64,000 nucleotides of DNA from Nitrospiraceae bacterium. Its GTDB lineage: Bacteria; Nitrospirota; Nitrospiria; Nitrospirales; Nitrospiraceae. The position numbers were made by a program, and so were the translations under genes. The notes under the pieces were generated by a model. The model ran no database searches. It saw only the letters and a list, made by a program, of their open reading frames with translations, and was not told the origin of the DNA. Position 1 is the stretch's first letter; the number at the start of each line of letters is the position of its first letter. The stretch covers positions 88,377 to 152,376 of the forward strand of contig CAKKRE010000018.1 in assembly GCA_919902505.1 (NCBI GenBank). Reading direction: 5' to 3'. This document shows positions 35,420-44,744 of this stretch, in pieces.

Positions 35420-35736
35420 ATCGTTTCAAAACACCGTCCGTCGGACTCGCGGCCGCTCTTGCGGGGATCTATCTGGTCCTGGCCACGTTCTCCATGGCCT
35501 GCGCCTTCGACCATGCCGATCCGATGCCGGCCGGCCATCATCACAGCGGAACGGTGTCCCACTCCAGTTTCTGTGTCTGGGCTTGTCAGGCCAATCCCAC
35601 GTCGGATGCTGCGGCGTCCGCGCTGGTGCTTCATCCGTTCCTCGTGGTCGCGTTGTTTGTCGAGCGCGATCATACCGTCATCGCCGGCGGCGCGGGCTTC
35701 CACGCCGCTTCTCGCGCGCCACCCGTTCAGTCGTAA
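35416..35736 (+). CDS. Small His/Cys membrane protein, CxWxC-RAPP family (copy 3)
   Basis: A 106-residue protein: hydrophobic segment (about 9-27), ACAFDHADPMPAGHHHSGTVSH His cluster, SFCVWACQAN, a second hydrophobic stretch and C-terminal SRAPPVQS. It is coupled by ATGA overlap to the upstream TlpA-like gene and lies 109 bp ahead of a TonB-dependent receptor gene. Copies 3 and 4 share HSxCxWACQA and are the closest pair. Function unknown; DUF2946/CopL-like relationship is suggested by layout only. Confidence 0.65.
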   Translation: MNRFKTPSVGLAAALAGIYLVLATFSMACAFDHADPMPAGHHHSGTVSHSSFCVWACQANPTSDAAASALVLHPFLVVALFVERDHTVIAGGAGFHAASRAPPVQS

Positions 35737-35845
35737 TTCCATTTCAGATCGCTAGGTGTTCTAGCAGCTATTCTCGTCCGTTCAGACAGGGGCGGGAAGG
35801 GTATGTCTCTGCTGTCGTGTGCACAGTTGTGCCAGGAGGACGTGT

Positions 35846-38191
35846 ATGTGGACCCGTCAGTATTCATCTCACATTCAATTCATTGTGCTCTTTACTATCA
35901 TTGCGGCGCTGCCCTTGAGCGTCTCCCAAGCCGTTGCGCAGGAAGAGGCGGCCGCCGGCGCGGTGGTTGAAACAAGCGCGCGGGAGCGCGACTTGAGGGA
36001 TCAGCTGCAGAACATTCTCCATGAACTGGAGGAACTCCACCAGGCGCCCGCGGCGGGTGCGACCGCCGTGCCGGTACAGCCGTCGGTGGTGCAGGAACCA
36101 TCGTCGGAGGGAAAGGCCGCCGAAGCGGTTCCGCAATTTGAACTGGCCGACGTCAGCATCATCAGCGACCGGGTCGTGAAGCGTCCTGAAGGAATTGCTT
36201 TATCGGCAACTCCACGTAGCGAGACGGAATCGCAACCGACCCGGAATATGCGGGAATCTCTGGAATCTATTCCGGGCGTGATTCTTCGCCAGCGCAATGG
36301 GCCGCGCGATTTTCAGGTTTCTATTCGCGGCTCAGGTTCGAAAAACGGTTTCGGAGTTCGAGACGTCAAATTCTATGAGGACGGAATCGGGCAAACACAA
36401 TCGGATGGGTTATCCCGCCTGGACATCCACGACCCCTGGTTTATGGAAAGCACAGAGGTGGTGAGAGGCGCGTCATCTTCTCTCTACGGGAACTATGCGT
36501 TGGGTGGCGCGGTACATTTCAAGACCCGGCGAGGGAAAGACATCAATGGAGTGGAGACCTTCGTCACGGGCGGGTCCTACGGCTATCAAAAATACGCGGT
36601 GGCGATCGGAAAAGAATACACCAATCTCGATGCCTCCCTGTTCGCCAGTTATGCCCGAGAGGACGGATTCCTGCCGCATAGTGAGTACGACACAGCGACG
36701 ATCAATCTGAACTTACGATTCAAGATCGACGACAAGCAGAATTTTTATTTCAAAGCGATCAACAACGATCTGGATGCCCGTTCCCCTGGGCGTTTGACGC
36801 AACGACAGTTCGATCAAAACGAACGCCAACTCGGCGGCATTACGAACGCCACCACAAACCCTGAAACGTTGCATTCCAAGCGGCGGGACAGACGGACAAT
36901 TGTTGGCGGTCTATACGAGCGACAGATCAACGCCAATACGTTGCTCCAGATCGAGGGCGACTACGATGTGAAAGACATCAATCAGCCGGTCAGCACCAAT
37001 ATCAACCCGAATTTCAAACACTATTCCAACCTCATTCACGATGGGGAGTTGATGGGGATGCCCCTGAGAAGTACGGTGGGGTTCTTTTTCGACTATATGG
37101 AGCAGGAAGGAGGCAGTTACCGCAACCTGAACGATCGCACGGCGACGTTCGGCCCGCTTCAGCAGCAGACCAGGCTCACGCAGAAAAATATCGGCGCGCG
37201 GTTCCGGGAGGAGTTGCAGTTTGCCCCCAAATGGATTGCGGCGGCGGGATTTAATTACGAAAACTCACGAATCTCCGGCATCGTGACCAACTACACGACG
37301 ACGGCGACGACCAGCACATTTGCCAGCCGAGTTGCCGTGGACAAGACGTACGATAACTTTGCGCCGGAGGTATCGCTCACCTTCAAGCCCACCCAGGACA
37401 CGCGTATCTGGACTCGTGCTTCGACGGGCTATGCAATCCCTGGCCTCGGTAACCTCACAACCGCTTTGGACGGCAACCCCGGATTTAATCCTGACTTGAA
37501 GCCGCAGAAGAATTTGAATATCGAGCTCGGAACGAATTCCTGGCTATCGAAACAATTCAATATCGAATTGGTCGGCTTCTGGATTTTCTTCAAGGACGAA
37601 ATCATCAACCAGAGCGTCCCGTTGTCTGCTGTGACGAACGGGAGCTTCGCTACCAATGCCGACGAGTCGCAATATCGAGGGATTGAATTGGCGTGGAAGT
37701 ATCTCCCGGATGTGGCGCCCGGTTTGAGTTGGAGCGGCGCGTTTACGCACATGGAAAGTAAGTACGTGAAGTTTACCGATCAATTTTCTGCCGGTGGCGT
37801 GATCACGCGCATCAATCAGGCCGGCCATCAGATACCGGCTGTGGAGAAGAATGTCTTGAACAGCAAGATTGCCTACAACCATGCCGGGTCCGGCGTCGGG
37901 GCGTGGGTCGAGGGGACGTGGGCGGATAGCTTTTTCATCAACAACAATAACACGTTGGGTTCTCCGAGCTATATCCTTATGAACACAAACCTCAACTACA
38001 CGTATCCGGTGCGTAACAGCCGGTTCATCAAGTTCGTGAAGGCCTATGTCGAGCTCGACAATATTTTCGACAAGAAATATGCGGCCTCCGGCACCGTGGT
38101 GGCCGATAGCACGGCTGACGCCAACAAGCAGGCGTTCCTGCCCGGCTATGGCCGATCCGTGTATGTCGGTGTGACGTTAGGATTCTTTTAG
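35846..38191 (+). CDS. TonB-dependent outer-membrane receptor (copy 1)
   Basis: A 781-residue receptor. Signal peptide (about 10-34, VAQ-EE), then an unusual Gln/Glu-rich helical stretch (about 48-66, RDLRDQLQNILHELEELHQ) and linker, the plug domain with TRNMRESLESIPGVILRQRNG, FQVSIRGSG and STEVVRGASSSLYGNYALGGAVHF, and a 22-strand-type barrel ending in VTLGFF with a terminal Phe as required for outer-membrane insertion. No TonB box is obvious before the plug. The substrate is not readable; location beside His/Cys small proteins suggests a metal or metallophore. AGGAGG lies 7 nt before the ATG at 35846. Confidence 0.9.
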   Translation: MWTRQYSSHIQFIVLFTIIAALPLSVSQAVAQEEAAAGAVVETSARERDLRDQLQNILHELEELHQAPAAGATAVPVQPSVVQEPSSEGKAAEAVPQFELADVSIISDRVVKRPEGIALSATPRSETESQPTRNMRESLESIPGVILRQRNGPRDFQVSIRGSGSKNGFGVRDVKFYEDGIGQTQSDGLSRLDIHDPWFMESTEVVRGASSSLYGNYALGGAVHFKTRRGKDINGVETFVTGGSYGYQKYAVAIGKEYTNLDASLFASYAREDGFLPHSEYDTATINLNLRFKIDDKQNFYFKAINNDLDARSPGRLTQRQFDQNERQLGGITNATTNPETLHSKRRDRRTIVGGLYERQINANTLLQIEGDYDVKDINQPVSTNINPNFKHYSNLIHDGELMGMPLRSTVGFFFDYMEQEGGSYRNLNDRTATFGPLQQQTRLTQKNIGARFREELQFAPKWIAAAGFNYENSRISGIVTNYTTTATTSTFASRVAVDKTYDNFAPEVSLTFKPTQDTRIWTRASTGYAIPGLGNLTTALDGNPGFNPDLKPQKNLNIELGTNSWLSKQFNIELVGFWIFFKDEIINQSVPLSAVTNGSFATNADESQYRGIELAWKYLPDVAPGLSWSGAFTHMESKYVKFTDQFSAGGVITRINQAGHQIPAVEKNVLNSKIAYNHAGSGVGAWVEGTWADSFFINNNNTLGSPSYILMNTNLNYTYPVRNSRFIKFVKAYVELDNIFDKKYAASGTVVADSTADANKQAFLPGYGRSVYVGVTLGFF

Positions 38192-38200
38192 AGAGCAATT

Positions 38201-38220
38201 CGGGACAGGCCCCTGTCCCG
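38201..38220 (+). terminator. Hairpin after TonB receptor copy 1
   Basis: CGGGACAGG CC CCTGTCCCG, a 9-bp perfect stem with a 2-nt loop, 9 bp after the receptor stop. No T-tract follows, so it may be a weak terminator or mRNA stabiliser. Confidence 0.5.
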
Positions 38221-38248
38221 GGCTGCCACGCTTAACAAGGAGGTTGCC

Positions 38249-38443
38249 ATGAACAAGCAACTACTGCGGGTCGGTGAAGCGGCGGATGTGTTGGCGGTGA
38301 GCCGCTGGACGATTTATCGGTGGGTGGAGGAAGGGCGGTTGGAGGGCACCAAGATCGGCCGAGGAAGCCTCAGGGTGTTCCGCACGTCGCTGGACCGGTT
38401 GGTGCAAAACAATAAGACGCAGGAAATGAACCTGACTGTTTGA
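38249..38443 (+). CDS. Excisionase/BldC-type helix-turn-helix DNA-binding protein (copy 1)
   Basis: A 64-residue single-domain winged HTH of the HTH_17/MerR-like excisionase class: LLRVGEAADVLAVSRWTIYRWVEEGRLEGTKIGRGSLRVF. SRWTIYRW is the recognition helix region and GRLEGTKIG the wing. AAGGAGG precedes the ATG. It lies between the TonB receptor and the amidohydrolase and has a close relative at 45448. No integrase or prophage gene is near, so a transcriptional regulator of the surrounding genes is more likely than a true excisionase. Confidence 0.85.
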   Translation: MNKQLLRVGEAADVLAVSRWTIYRWVEEGRLEGTKIGRGSLRVFRTSLDRLVQNNKTQEMNLTV

Positions 38444-38517
38444 TGTGTGCGTTGCAGGGACTGCGATCGGCCGGTAAGAAGGCCGATGCGGGCTTGTGTG
38501 CTCGGGTGAGAGGATCT

Positions 38518-39927
38518 ATGCATCGCATTCTGTTGTGTCTTGTGTTTCTGCTGGCCGGTTGCGCGGGAGGGACGGGCCTGTCCTCATCGTCGAAGGCCTC
38601 GCACCAGACCGGGCCGTCTGGGAGCGATTCCTATGTCTTCACCAACGGCCGATGGTTCGACGGACAGGGGTTTCAGGCAGCCACCTGGTATTCAGTGGAG
38701 GGACGTTTGACGCGTACCCCGCCGCAGGGGCGGGTCGAAACGGTGGACCTCTCCGGCCTGTTCATCGTCCCGCCGTTCGGGGAAGCGCACAATCACAACG
38801 TGGAAGGTCCGTGGAATGTTCAGGCGGTGGCAGAGCGGTATCTCAAGGACGGCGTGTTCTACGTGAAGAATCCGAACAACGTCCGGGACTTTGCATTGCA
38901 GATTCGAAGCGCCGTCAATCAACCGACGAGCATCGATGCGACCTTCGCCCATGCCGGATTGACGGGGCGGGGCGGCCATCCCGTTGCGCTGTATGAGGAC
39001 GTCTTGCGGACGAGCCGATACGAGCCGGTGATCGGGACCATCGAGCGGGGGTGGTTTGAGAACCGGTCGTACATCGTGCTCGACACCGATGCCGATCTGG
39101 AGACGAAATGGCCGTTGATCACGAGTGGCCGACCTGACTTCCTGAAAGTCTATCTCGTGCATTCCGAAGACGAGGACGCGACCGGAACGTCCGGACAGTC
39201 CCCGCAACGAAGCGGTCTCCATCCGCGACTCGTGTCACAGATTGTCGCGAAGGCCCATGCCGCAGGGCTGCAGGTGACGGCCCATGTCGAAACGGCGGCG
39301 GATTTTCGCCAGGCGGTTCGTGCGGGCGTCGATGAGATCGCGCATGTGCCGGGATGGCTGGTGAACAGTGCCGCTGATGCGGAGTCCGCCCGACTCACGG
39401 AAGCGGATGCTCGGTCGGCCCTGGAACGTCACGTGCGGGTCGTGACCACCGCGGTGGCGGGCAGCGGCATGCCCTCCGTTCCGGGACATCATCCGCACGG
39501 GCACCACGAAGGGCATGCAACCGGGCCGACCGATCCTCACTCAACGGCGCCGGATGAATCATGGTCACAGGTTCTCAAGGACAACATTGCGTTGCTCCAT
39601 CGCGTGGGCGTGCGCGTCGTGGTCGGTAGCGACCATGCCGAGACATCGCTGGCGGAAGTGATGCAGCTGCACCGGTTCCATCTCTTCGACAACCTTACCC
39701 TGCTCAAGATGTGGTGTGAGGACACGCCGACTTCGATTTTCCCCGACCGTCGGATCGGGCGATTCGAGGAGGGATATGAAGCCAGCTTTGTCGCGTTGGC
39801 CGGCAATCCCGTCGAGGATTTTTCGCAGGTGCAGGGCATCGTGCGGCGATTCAAGCAGGGTGTCAGCCTCGATCATTCCTTCCGTCATGGCGCCGCCCCT
39901 TCAGGGGCCGGGCACAGGACTCACTGA
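38518..39927 (+). CDS. Amidohydrolase-family lipoprotein with His-rich insert
   Basis: A 469-residue protein starting with a lipoprotein signal (LLAGC, Cys15). The amidohydrolase metal-site residues are HNH at 91-93, a candidate bridging Lys in FLKVYL (K210), H256 in TAHVE, H276 in IAHVPG and D372 in VVVGSDHAET. Between the last two lies an unusual His-rich loop (323-341, GHHPHGHHEGHATG and on) absent from typical amidohydrolases, which could hold extra metal. The enzyme would hydrolyse amide or ester bonds on the outer face of a membrane; substrate unknown. GAGAGGA precedes the ATG at 38518. It lies between two TonB receptor genes. Confidence 0.85.
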   Translation: MHRILLCLVFLLAGCAGGTGLSSSSKASHQTGPSGSDSYVFTNGRWFDGQGFQAATWYSVEGRLTRTPPQGRVETVDLSGLFIVPPFGEAHNHNVEGPWNVQAVAERYLKDGVFYVKNPNNVRDFALQIRSAVNQPTSIDATFAHAGLTGRGGHPVALYEDVLRTSRYEPVIGTIERGWFENRSYIVLDTDADLETKWPLITSGRPDFLKVYLVHSEDEDATGTSGQSPQRSGLHPRLVSQIVAKAHAAGLQVTAHVETAADFRQAVRAGVDEIAHVPGWLVNSAADAESARLTEADARSALERHVRVVTTAVAGSGMPSVPGHHPHGHHEGHATGPTDPHSTAPDESWSQVLKDNIALLHRVGVRVVVGSDHAETSLAEVMQLHRFHLFDNLTLLKMWCEDTPTSIFPDRRIGRFEEGYEASFVALAGNPVEDFSQVQGIVRRFKQGVSLDHSFRHGAAPSGAGHRTH

Positions 39928-40003
39928 CAAGTGAGGGGGCCTGGACTGGTCATTCAATAGCATTGGATCTTTTACCATTCATTTGCGCAGGAGGAGTCGA
40001 AAG

Positions 40004-42265
40004 ATGAAGTCAGTGGTGTGGTGGGAACGAGGAGCGGCAGTGGCCTGTCTGGCCGCCGCCTTGGTGATGGGGATCGAACCGTCTGTCGCGCGGGCGGCCG
40101 AGGAGCCGTCCGATCAGGAAGCGCCGGTCGTCGTGGTCGATGCGGTCGAAGTAAAGGGAAAACGCATCGAAAACGTCGAGGATGTGAAGCAGGAACTTGC
40201 TCGCCGGCCGGGCAGCAATATCCTGATCGAGGAAAAGCAGATCACCGAGTCACGCGCGCTCAACTTGCAAGACGTGCTGCAGTTCTCCCCCGGCGTGCGG
40301 TTTCAATCGCGTTTCGGCGCCGATGAGGGACAGTTTCAAATTCGTGGTACCTCGTTGCGCAATAATTTCCATCATCGCGGGATCAATATTCTCATCAACG
40401 GCATCTTCTTCGGCGATGCCGACGGGTTTTCAGACTTCGAATCGATCGACCTCCTGGCCTACGAGCGCATCGAAGTCTACAAGGGCGCGAATGCGCTGCG
40501 GTACGGCGCGAACAGCATCGGTGGCGCGATCAATTTCGTGCCGCGCACCGGGTATAGCGCGTCGACGCTACAGATGCGGATGCTCGGCGGCAGCTTCGGG
40601 ATGGTCAGCGGGCAGGTGTCCAGCGGCAAGGTCCTGCAGCCCTTCAAGGTGGGCAACATGAGCGCGACGATGGACTATTACATCAGCGTGTCCGGCAATC
40701 GCCAGGATGGATTTCAGGATAACAGCCAGCAGGCTCGGGAGCGCATCAACGCCAACATCGGCTTGCAGCTCGGCAACCACCAGGAAATCCGCGCCTACTT
40801 TCTGCAGGCGAATGTTGCGGAGCGCATTCCTGGATCGTTGACCACGGGACAGCTCTTTCAAAACCGGCAACAGCCCGGCGGACAGAGCCCTCCCGGCACC
40901 CCGCCGTTTTTTGCGTGCAATCAGAATAACCAAGTCTGTAACTACGGGCGGTACTATAACTTGCAGCGTATCGGAATCGCCTACCACAACGAGTTCGCTC
41001 CCAATCAATACTTCGAAATCATTCCCTACTTCTCGAACCAGTATGTGGACCATCCTATCTTTCAGACGATCCGACAGGAGAACAACAACGTCGGCGGTGA
41101 GTTCCGGTACGTCAACTCCAACTCGTTGTTCGGCAAGAACAACTCGTTCGTCGCCGGATTCCAGCCGCGATACGGCAATCAGCGGCAGCAGCGGTTCGTG
41201 AACATCAACGGCAGTATCGGGGCGCTGACGCAAAACTATACGGCCAAGACGACGTATTTCGGGATGTATGCAGAAGATGCGTTTGATGCCACTAAGGATT
41301 TCACCATCGTGATCGGCGGCAGGTGGGATTACACCGGACGTCAAGCGACGGTGGATAATTTCGGGCCGGCCGGGAATCCCTTCAATCCCAATACGCCGTC
41401 CACGCCGACCGGCACGAACCGGCCGTTACAGCATTTCGATGCGATCAGCCCGAAGATCGGGTTCGTCTATCGGACGACGCCGACGTCGCAATTGTATTTC
41501 AACGCCAGCCGGGCCTATGAGGCGCCGCTGAATCTGGAGTTGCTCTCCTCGGTTAATGCGAACGGCACGCCGAATACAGGCTTCTTGAACCTCGATGCTC
41601 AGCGGGCATGGCAATTGGAACTCGGTCACCGAGGAACATCAGCGGACAAGCGCTACACCTGGGATGTGACCGTCTACAACCTGGAAATGCAGAAAGAAAT
41701 TCTGGCCTCGATCATCAACAACCAAGGAACGTTCCAAAATGCGAACGGCACGCGGCATACCGGCGTGGAAGCCGGCGGAGGCATGGTGCTCAAGAAAGGA
41801 TTGTTTGCGCAAGGTGGAGCAGGCAGGGAAGACAGCCTGCAGACGCGTGTGGCCTACACCTGGTCGCGTTTCAAATTCACCGACGATGTGCGGGGCGGCG
41901 GAGCGGTGGGGCCGAATGTGCTGATCGCCAAGGATGGGAATACGGTCGCGGGCGCGCCGGAACATAGCCTGAACGTGGAGTTCCGGTACGACCATCCGTC
42001 CGGTTGGTGGATCGCGCCGAATATCGAATGGTCGTTGTCCGGGTTCTATACGGACTACAACAACACGATCAAGAATCCTTCCTATGCGCTCATCAATCTG
42101 CGTTCTGGATGGAACATCGACGAGCACTGGACGCTCTTTGCCGAAGGACGTAATTTGACCGACAAGACCTATGCTGGCGCGGTGGTGGTGAACGATCAGC
42201 TCAATCGGTATGCCAACGCGGGATTGGGCATCAGCGCATTCGGAGGGGTGGAGTATAAATTCTAA
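40004..42265 (+). CDS. TonB-dependent outer-membrane receptor (copy 2)
   Basis: A 753-residue receptor with signal peptide (to about residue 33, ARA-AE), a short linker with VVVVDAVEVKGKR, plug features ALNLQDVLQFSPGVRFQ, FQIRGTSLRNNFHHRGI, ERIEVYKGANALRYGANSIGGAINF, and a barrel ending GGVEYKF with terminal Phe. The plug and end match siderophore/FecA- or PupB-like receptors. A loop contains two Cys (FACNQNNQVCNYG) that may form a disulfide. AGGAGG precedes the ATG. The substrate is unknown; it is followed by a degenerate S9 peptidase homologue. Confidence 0.9.
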   Translation: MKSVVWWERGAAVACLAAALVMGIEPSVARAAEEPSDQEAPVVVVDAVEVKGKRIENVEDVKQELARRPGSNILIEEKQITESRALNLQDVLQFSPGVRFQSRFGADEGQFQIRGTSLRNNFHHRGINILINGIFFGDADGFSDFESIDLLAYERIEVYKGANALRYGANSIGGAINFVPRTGYSASTLQMRMLGGSFGMVSGQVSSGKVLQPFKVGNMSATMDYYISVSGNRQDGFQDNSQQARERINANIGLQLGNHQEIRAYFLQANVAERIPGSLTTGQLFQNRQQPGGQSPPGTPPFFACNQNNQVCNYGRYYNLQRIGIAYHNEFAPNQYFEIIPYFSNQYVDHPIFQTIRQENNNVGGEFRYVNSNSLFGKNNSFVAGFQPRYGNQRQQRFVNINGSIGALTQNYTAKTTYFGMYAEDAFDATKDFTIVIGGRWDYTGRQATVDNFGPAGNPFNPNTPSTPTGTNRPLQHFDAISPKIGFVYRTTPTSQLYFNASRAYEAPLNLELLSSVNANGTPNTGFLNLDAQRAWQLELGHRGTSADKRYTWDVTVYNLEMQKEILASIINNQGTFQNANGTRHTGVEAGGGMVLKKGLFAQGGAGREDSLQTRVAYTWSRFKFTDDVRGGGAVGPNVLIAKDGNTVAGAPEHSLNVEFRYDHPSGWWIAPNIEWSLSGFYTDYNNTIKNPSYALINLRSGWNIDEHWTLFAEGRNLTDKTYAGAVVVNDQLNRYANAGLGISAFGGVEYKF

Positions 42266-42281
42266 CCGGCTGCGGCAGGCA

Positions 42282-42306
42282 GGGGCCCATCATCGGATGG
42301 GCTCCT
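42282..42306 (+). terminator. Hairpin after TonB receptor copy 2
   Basis: GGGGCCCATC ATCG GATGGGCTCC forms a 10-bp stem with one G-T pair, 16 bp after the stop, followed by TGCTGTGTG. A likely terminator, with a poor T-tract. Confidence 0.55.
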
Positions 42307-42469
42307 GCTGTGTGCATTCGCGAAAAGCGGTGACACGGCCATGGGTCACCCCTCGCAGGATGAGGCTGCTCGAAAAATAGGATAGACGCTCGCCGTCCGA
42401 ACATGTGATAAATAAGGCCGTCGGGTATTCCCGGATATGGGCATGTCCTGGTTACTTCAGGGATAGACC

Positions 42470-44443
42470 GTGCCGGCCATGTACGGACTTTTTATTTTTT
42501 GTGTGCTTGTCTGGAGCGTGGTACCGGTCTATGCCGATTCCAGCTCCGGGCCTCCACCTGTCGAGGCCTTCGCCTCACTTCCTCGCATCGCCTCGATTCA
42601 ACTCTCTCCCTCGGGTCGGCACCTCGCCGTGCTGCGTCACCATGAGGGGAAGACCTATCTGGATACCCAAACGGTCACGGGGCAGGATGCGCATCGAGTT
42701 GTCTCCACGGACAACCAAGAATATGTCATCACCTGGTTCCGATGGGCCAATGACGAACGGCTGTTGGTGAGCGTGCGGGTTGCCGATATACGCGAAGGCG
42801 TCGATTCACAGGAAACCCGACTGCTTGCCGTGAACCGGGACGGGACACAACAGAACGGCAATCTCCTTCGAGCGAGCTCCTTCCCGTCGATCTTCGGGAA
42901 AAGACACTTCCCTCAATTTCAGGATCGCCTTGTGGGCACCATTCCCGGCGATCCCGGGCATGTCTTGATTGCGCTCGATATCGAACGGCCGTTGTCTCCC
43001 GATGTCTACAAATTGGATGTGTATTCCGGCGAGCGGACGCTGGTGCAGGCCAATCCAGGATTGCAGCCCGGGGTACGCAATGTGTTGCAGTGGATAGCCG
43101 ATCGCCAAGGCCGGTTGAGGGTCGGAGTCGGCCAATTCGGCACCACCGTGCGGGTGATTTACCAAGTGCCGGAATCCACGCTCTGGCGCGACCTGGTCGA
43201 GTACGACCTGGCGAAAGAAACCGGAATGTTGCCCTTGGCCTTCGATGCCGACCCGGACTGGCTCTATGTGAGAGATCAGCATCAGGGCAAGGCAGCCATC
43301 TTCAAGATGAACGTCGTCGATCGTCGCGTGGATCGTGTCCTCGTTGCCGCCGATGCGAAGCACGATTTGACCGGTGAGTTGGTGTATGCGCCGGGACGCA
43401 AGAAAGTGGTCGGGGTCCGTTACAGCGCGGCGGACGAGCGGGTTCTATTTTGGGACTTCGACGCGCAGCGGCTGCAGGCCCGCATCGATCGGGCGATTCC
43501 AGGGCGGGTCAACGTGATTCACAGCAGCAGCGACGACGGCCGGCTTCACATCGTGAAATCGAGCGGCGCGGCGCATCCTCCGCAATGGTCGCTCTTCGAT
43601 GAACACGACGGGCGGACGGTATTGCTCGGCAAGTCGTACCCTGATCTTGAGGCCGCCGGCTTGGTGCCGTCGCGAGAGACGTTCATTACGGCGCGTGACG
43701 GAAAAGAAGTTCCGGCATTCTTGACCCTCCCGAAGGATCGGGACGCTCGTGAGCTTCCGTTGATTGTCTTTCCCCATGGAGGACCGGCGTCGCAAGGCCG
43801 CGACGCGTTCAATTATTGGACGCAGTGGTTTGTGAGCCACGGGTGGGCGGTGCTGGCCCCGCGGTTTCGGGGGACCGAGGGCTATGGCGATGAGTTGCTT
43901 CGGGCCGGGTTCCAGCGTTGGGGACTGGAGATGCAGGACGACGTGACCGACGTGGTGCAATGGGCGATTCGATCCGGACTCGCGAGCGCACATCGGATCT
44001 GCATCGTCGGGTCTGGATATGGCGGGTATGCGGCCCTGATGGGTGCGGTGAAAACGCCGGACTTGTACCGCTGCGCCGTCAGTCTGGGCGGGGTGACCGA
44101 CTTGCCGCAGGTCGTGTCCGACAGCCGTTGGTACCTGAACCAGAAACCGGTGGTCGAACTGCGTATCGGTTCCTGGTGGAGCGACCGCGAGCGGCTCCGC
44201 GAGACGTCGCCGGTCTTTCATACGAAGGAGATTCGTATACCGTTGCTGCTGATGCACGGTGCCATGGACCGGGCCGTGCCGGTGTCGCATGGCCGCGACA
44301 TGGCTGAGGCACTGAAAGCGGCCAACGTCACGACCTATCGATATGTGGAACTCCCGTTTGCCGACGAGCAATTAAGCCGCGAGCAGGACAGGATTCACGT
44401 CCTCAAAGAACTCGAACAGTTTCTCACCGCTCACCTCGACTGA
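42470..44443 (+). CDS. S9 (prolyl oligopeptidase)-family protein lacking the catalytic Ser and His
   Basis: A 657-residue secreted protein: signal peptide (to about 22), a propeller-like region (about 35-400) and an alpha/beta hydrolase domain (about 405-655) with FPHGGPASQGRD, PRFRGTEGYGDE and YRCAVSLGGVTDLP. In active relatives the nucleophile elbow is GxSYGGY; here residues 514-520 are GSGYGGY, so the Ser is Gly516. The Asp is kept (HGAMDRAVP, D600). The His segment, usually ADHSLSR-like, is ADEQLSR (631-637), so the His is Glu633. It is very probably not a peptidase and may be a binding protein. GTG at 42470 has AGGGA upstream; ATG at 42479 is an alternative. Confidence 0.85.
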   Translation: MPAMYGLFIFCVLVWSVVPVYADSSSGPPPVEAFASLPRIASIQLSPSGRHLAVLRHHEGKTYLDTQTVTGQDAHRVVSTDNQEYVITWFRWANDERLLVSVRVADIREGVDSQETRLLAVNRDGTQQNGNLLRASSFPSIFGKRHFPQFQDRLVGTIPGDPGHVLIALDIERPLSPDVYKLDVYSGERTLVQANPGLQPGVRNVLQWIADRQGRLRVGVGQFGTTVRVIYQVPESTLWRDLVEYDLAKETGMLPLAFDADPDWLYVRDQHQGKAAIFKMNVVDRRVDRVLVAADAKHDLTGELVYAPGRKKVVGVRYSAADERVLFWDFDAQRLQARIDRAIPGRVNVIHSSSDDGRLHIVKSSGAAHPPQWSLFDEHDGRTVLLGKSYPDLEAAGLVPSRETFITARDGKEVPAFLTLPKDRDARELPLIVFPHGGPASQGRDAFNYWTQWFVSHGWAVLAPRFRGTEGYGDELLRAGFQRWGLEMQDDVTDVVQWAIRSGLASAHRICIVGSGYGGYAALMGAVKTPDLYRCAVSLGGVTDLPQVVSDSRWYLNQKPVVELRIGSWWSDRERLRETSPVFHTKEIRIPLLLMHGAMDRAVPVSHGRDMAEALKAANVTTYRYVELPFADEQLSREQDRIHVLKELEQFLTAHLD

Positions 44444-44744
44444 ATCGTCATCACCGTCGCATCCACAGGCATCTGTCGGTAGGCAGGGGCAATCACGGCG
44501 CACGACATATCTACGGCCTGACCTCGACCGCTCCGATCCAAGCTCCGAAGTACCGGACGTTCCTCAATCCGCCTGACATCACCCTCACGTCCGGTGGCCT
44601 GGCTCATTCATTTCGGAGCCAGTGACGGCGATGCGCCGGTCAATGTGAACAAGGTCTCACATTTTGTAGCACGCGTGAGCATCCGTCGGTAGACAACTTT
44701 TGTGGAACGGCGTAATTGATACAGCACGTGGGAACTATCAGACC
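44444..44744. other. Intergenic region with short repeated motif and inverted repeat
   Basis: No gene is apparent. It holds GGCATCTGTCGGTAGGC (44469-44485) and GAGCATCCGTCGGTAGAC (44678-44695), related to a motif before the gene at 48362, and an inverted repeat TGTGA-N8-TCACA at 44644-44661. The latter resembles a CRP/FNR-type site but has 8 instead of 6 spacer bases. The region is probably the leader of the small protein gene at 44745. Confidence 0.5.
44644..44661. promoter_or_regulatory. Inverted repeat, possible regulator site
   Basis: TGTGAACAAGGTCTCACA: perfect 5-bp arms (TGTGA/TCACA), 84 bp before the ATG at 44745. The protein that might bind is unknown. Confidence 0.35.

Noticed and set aside
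38249..38443. Phage excisionase indicating a prophage
   Set aside because: No integrase, capsid or other phage gene is present in the window and a paralogue lies 7 kb away; a regulator is the simpler view.
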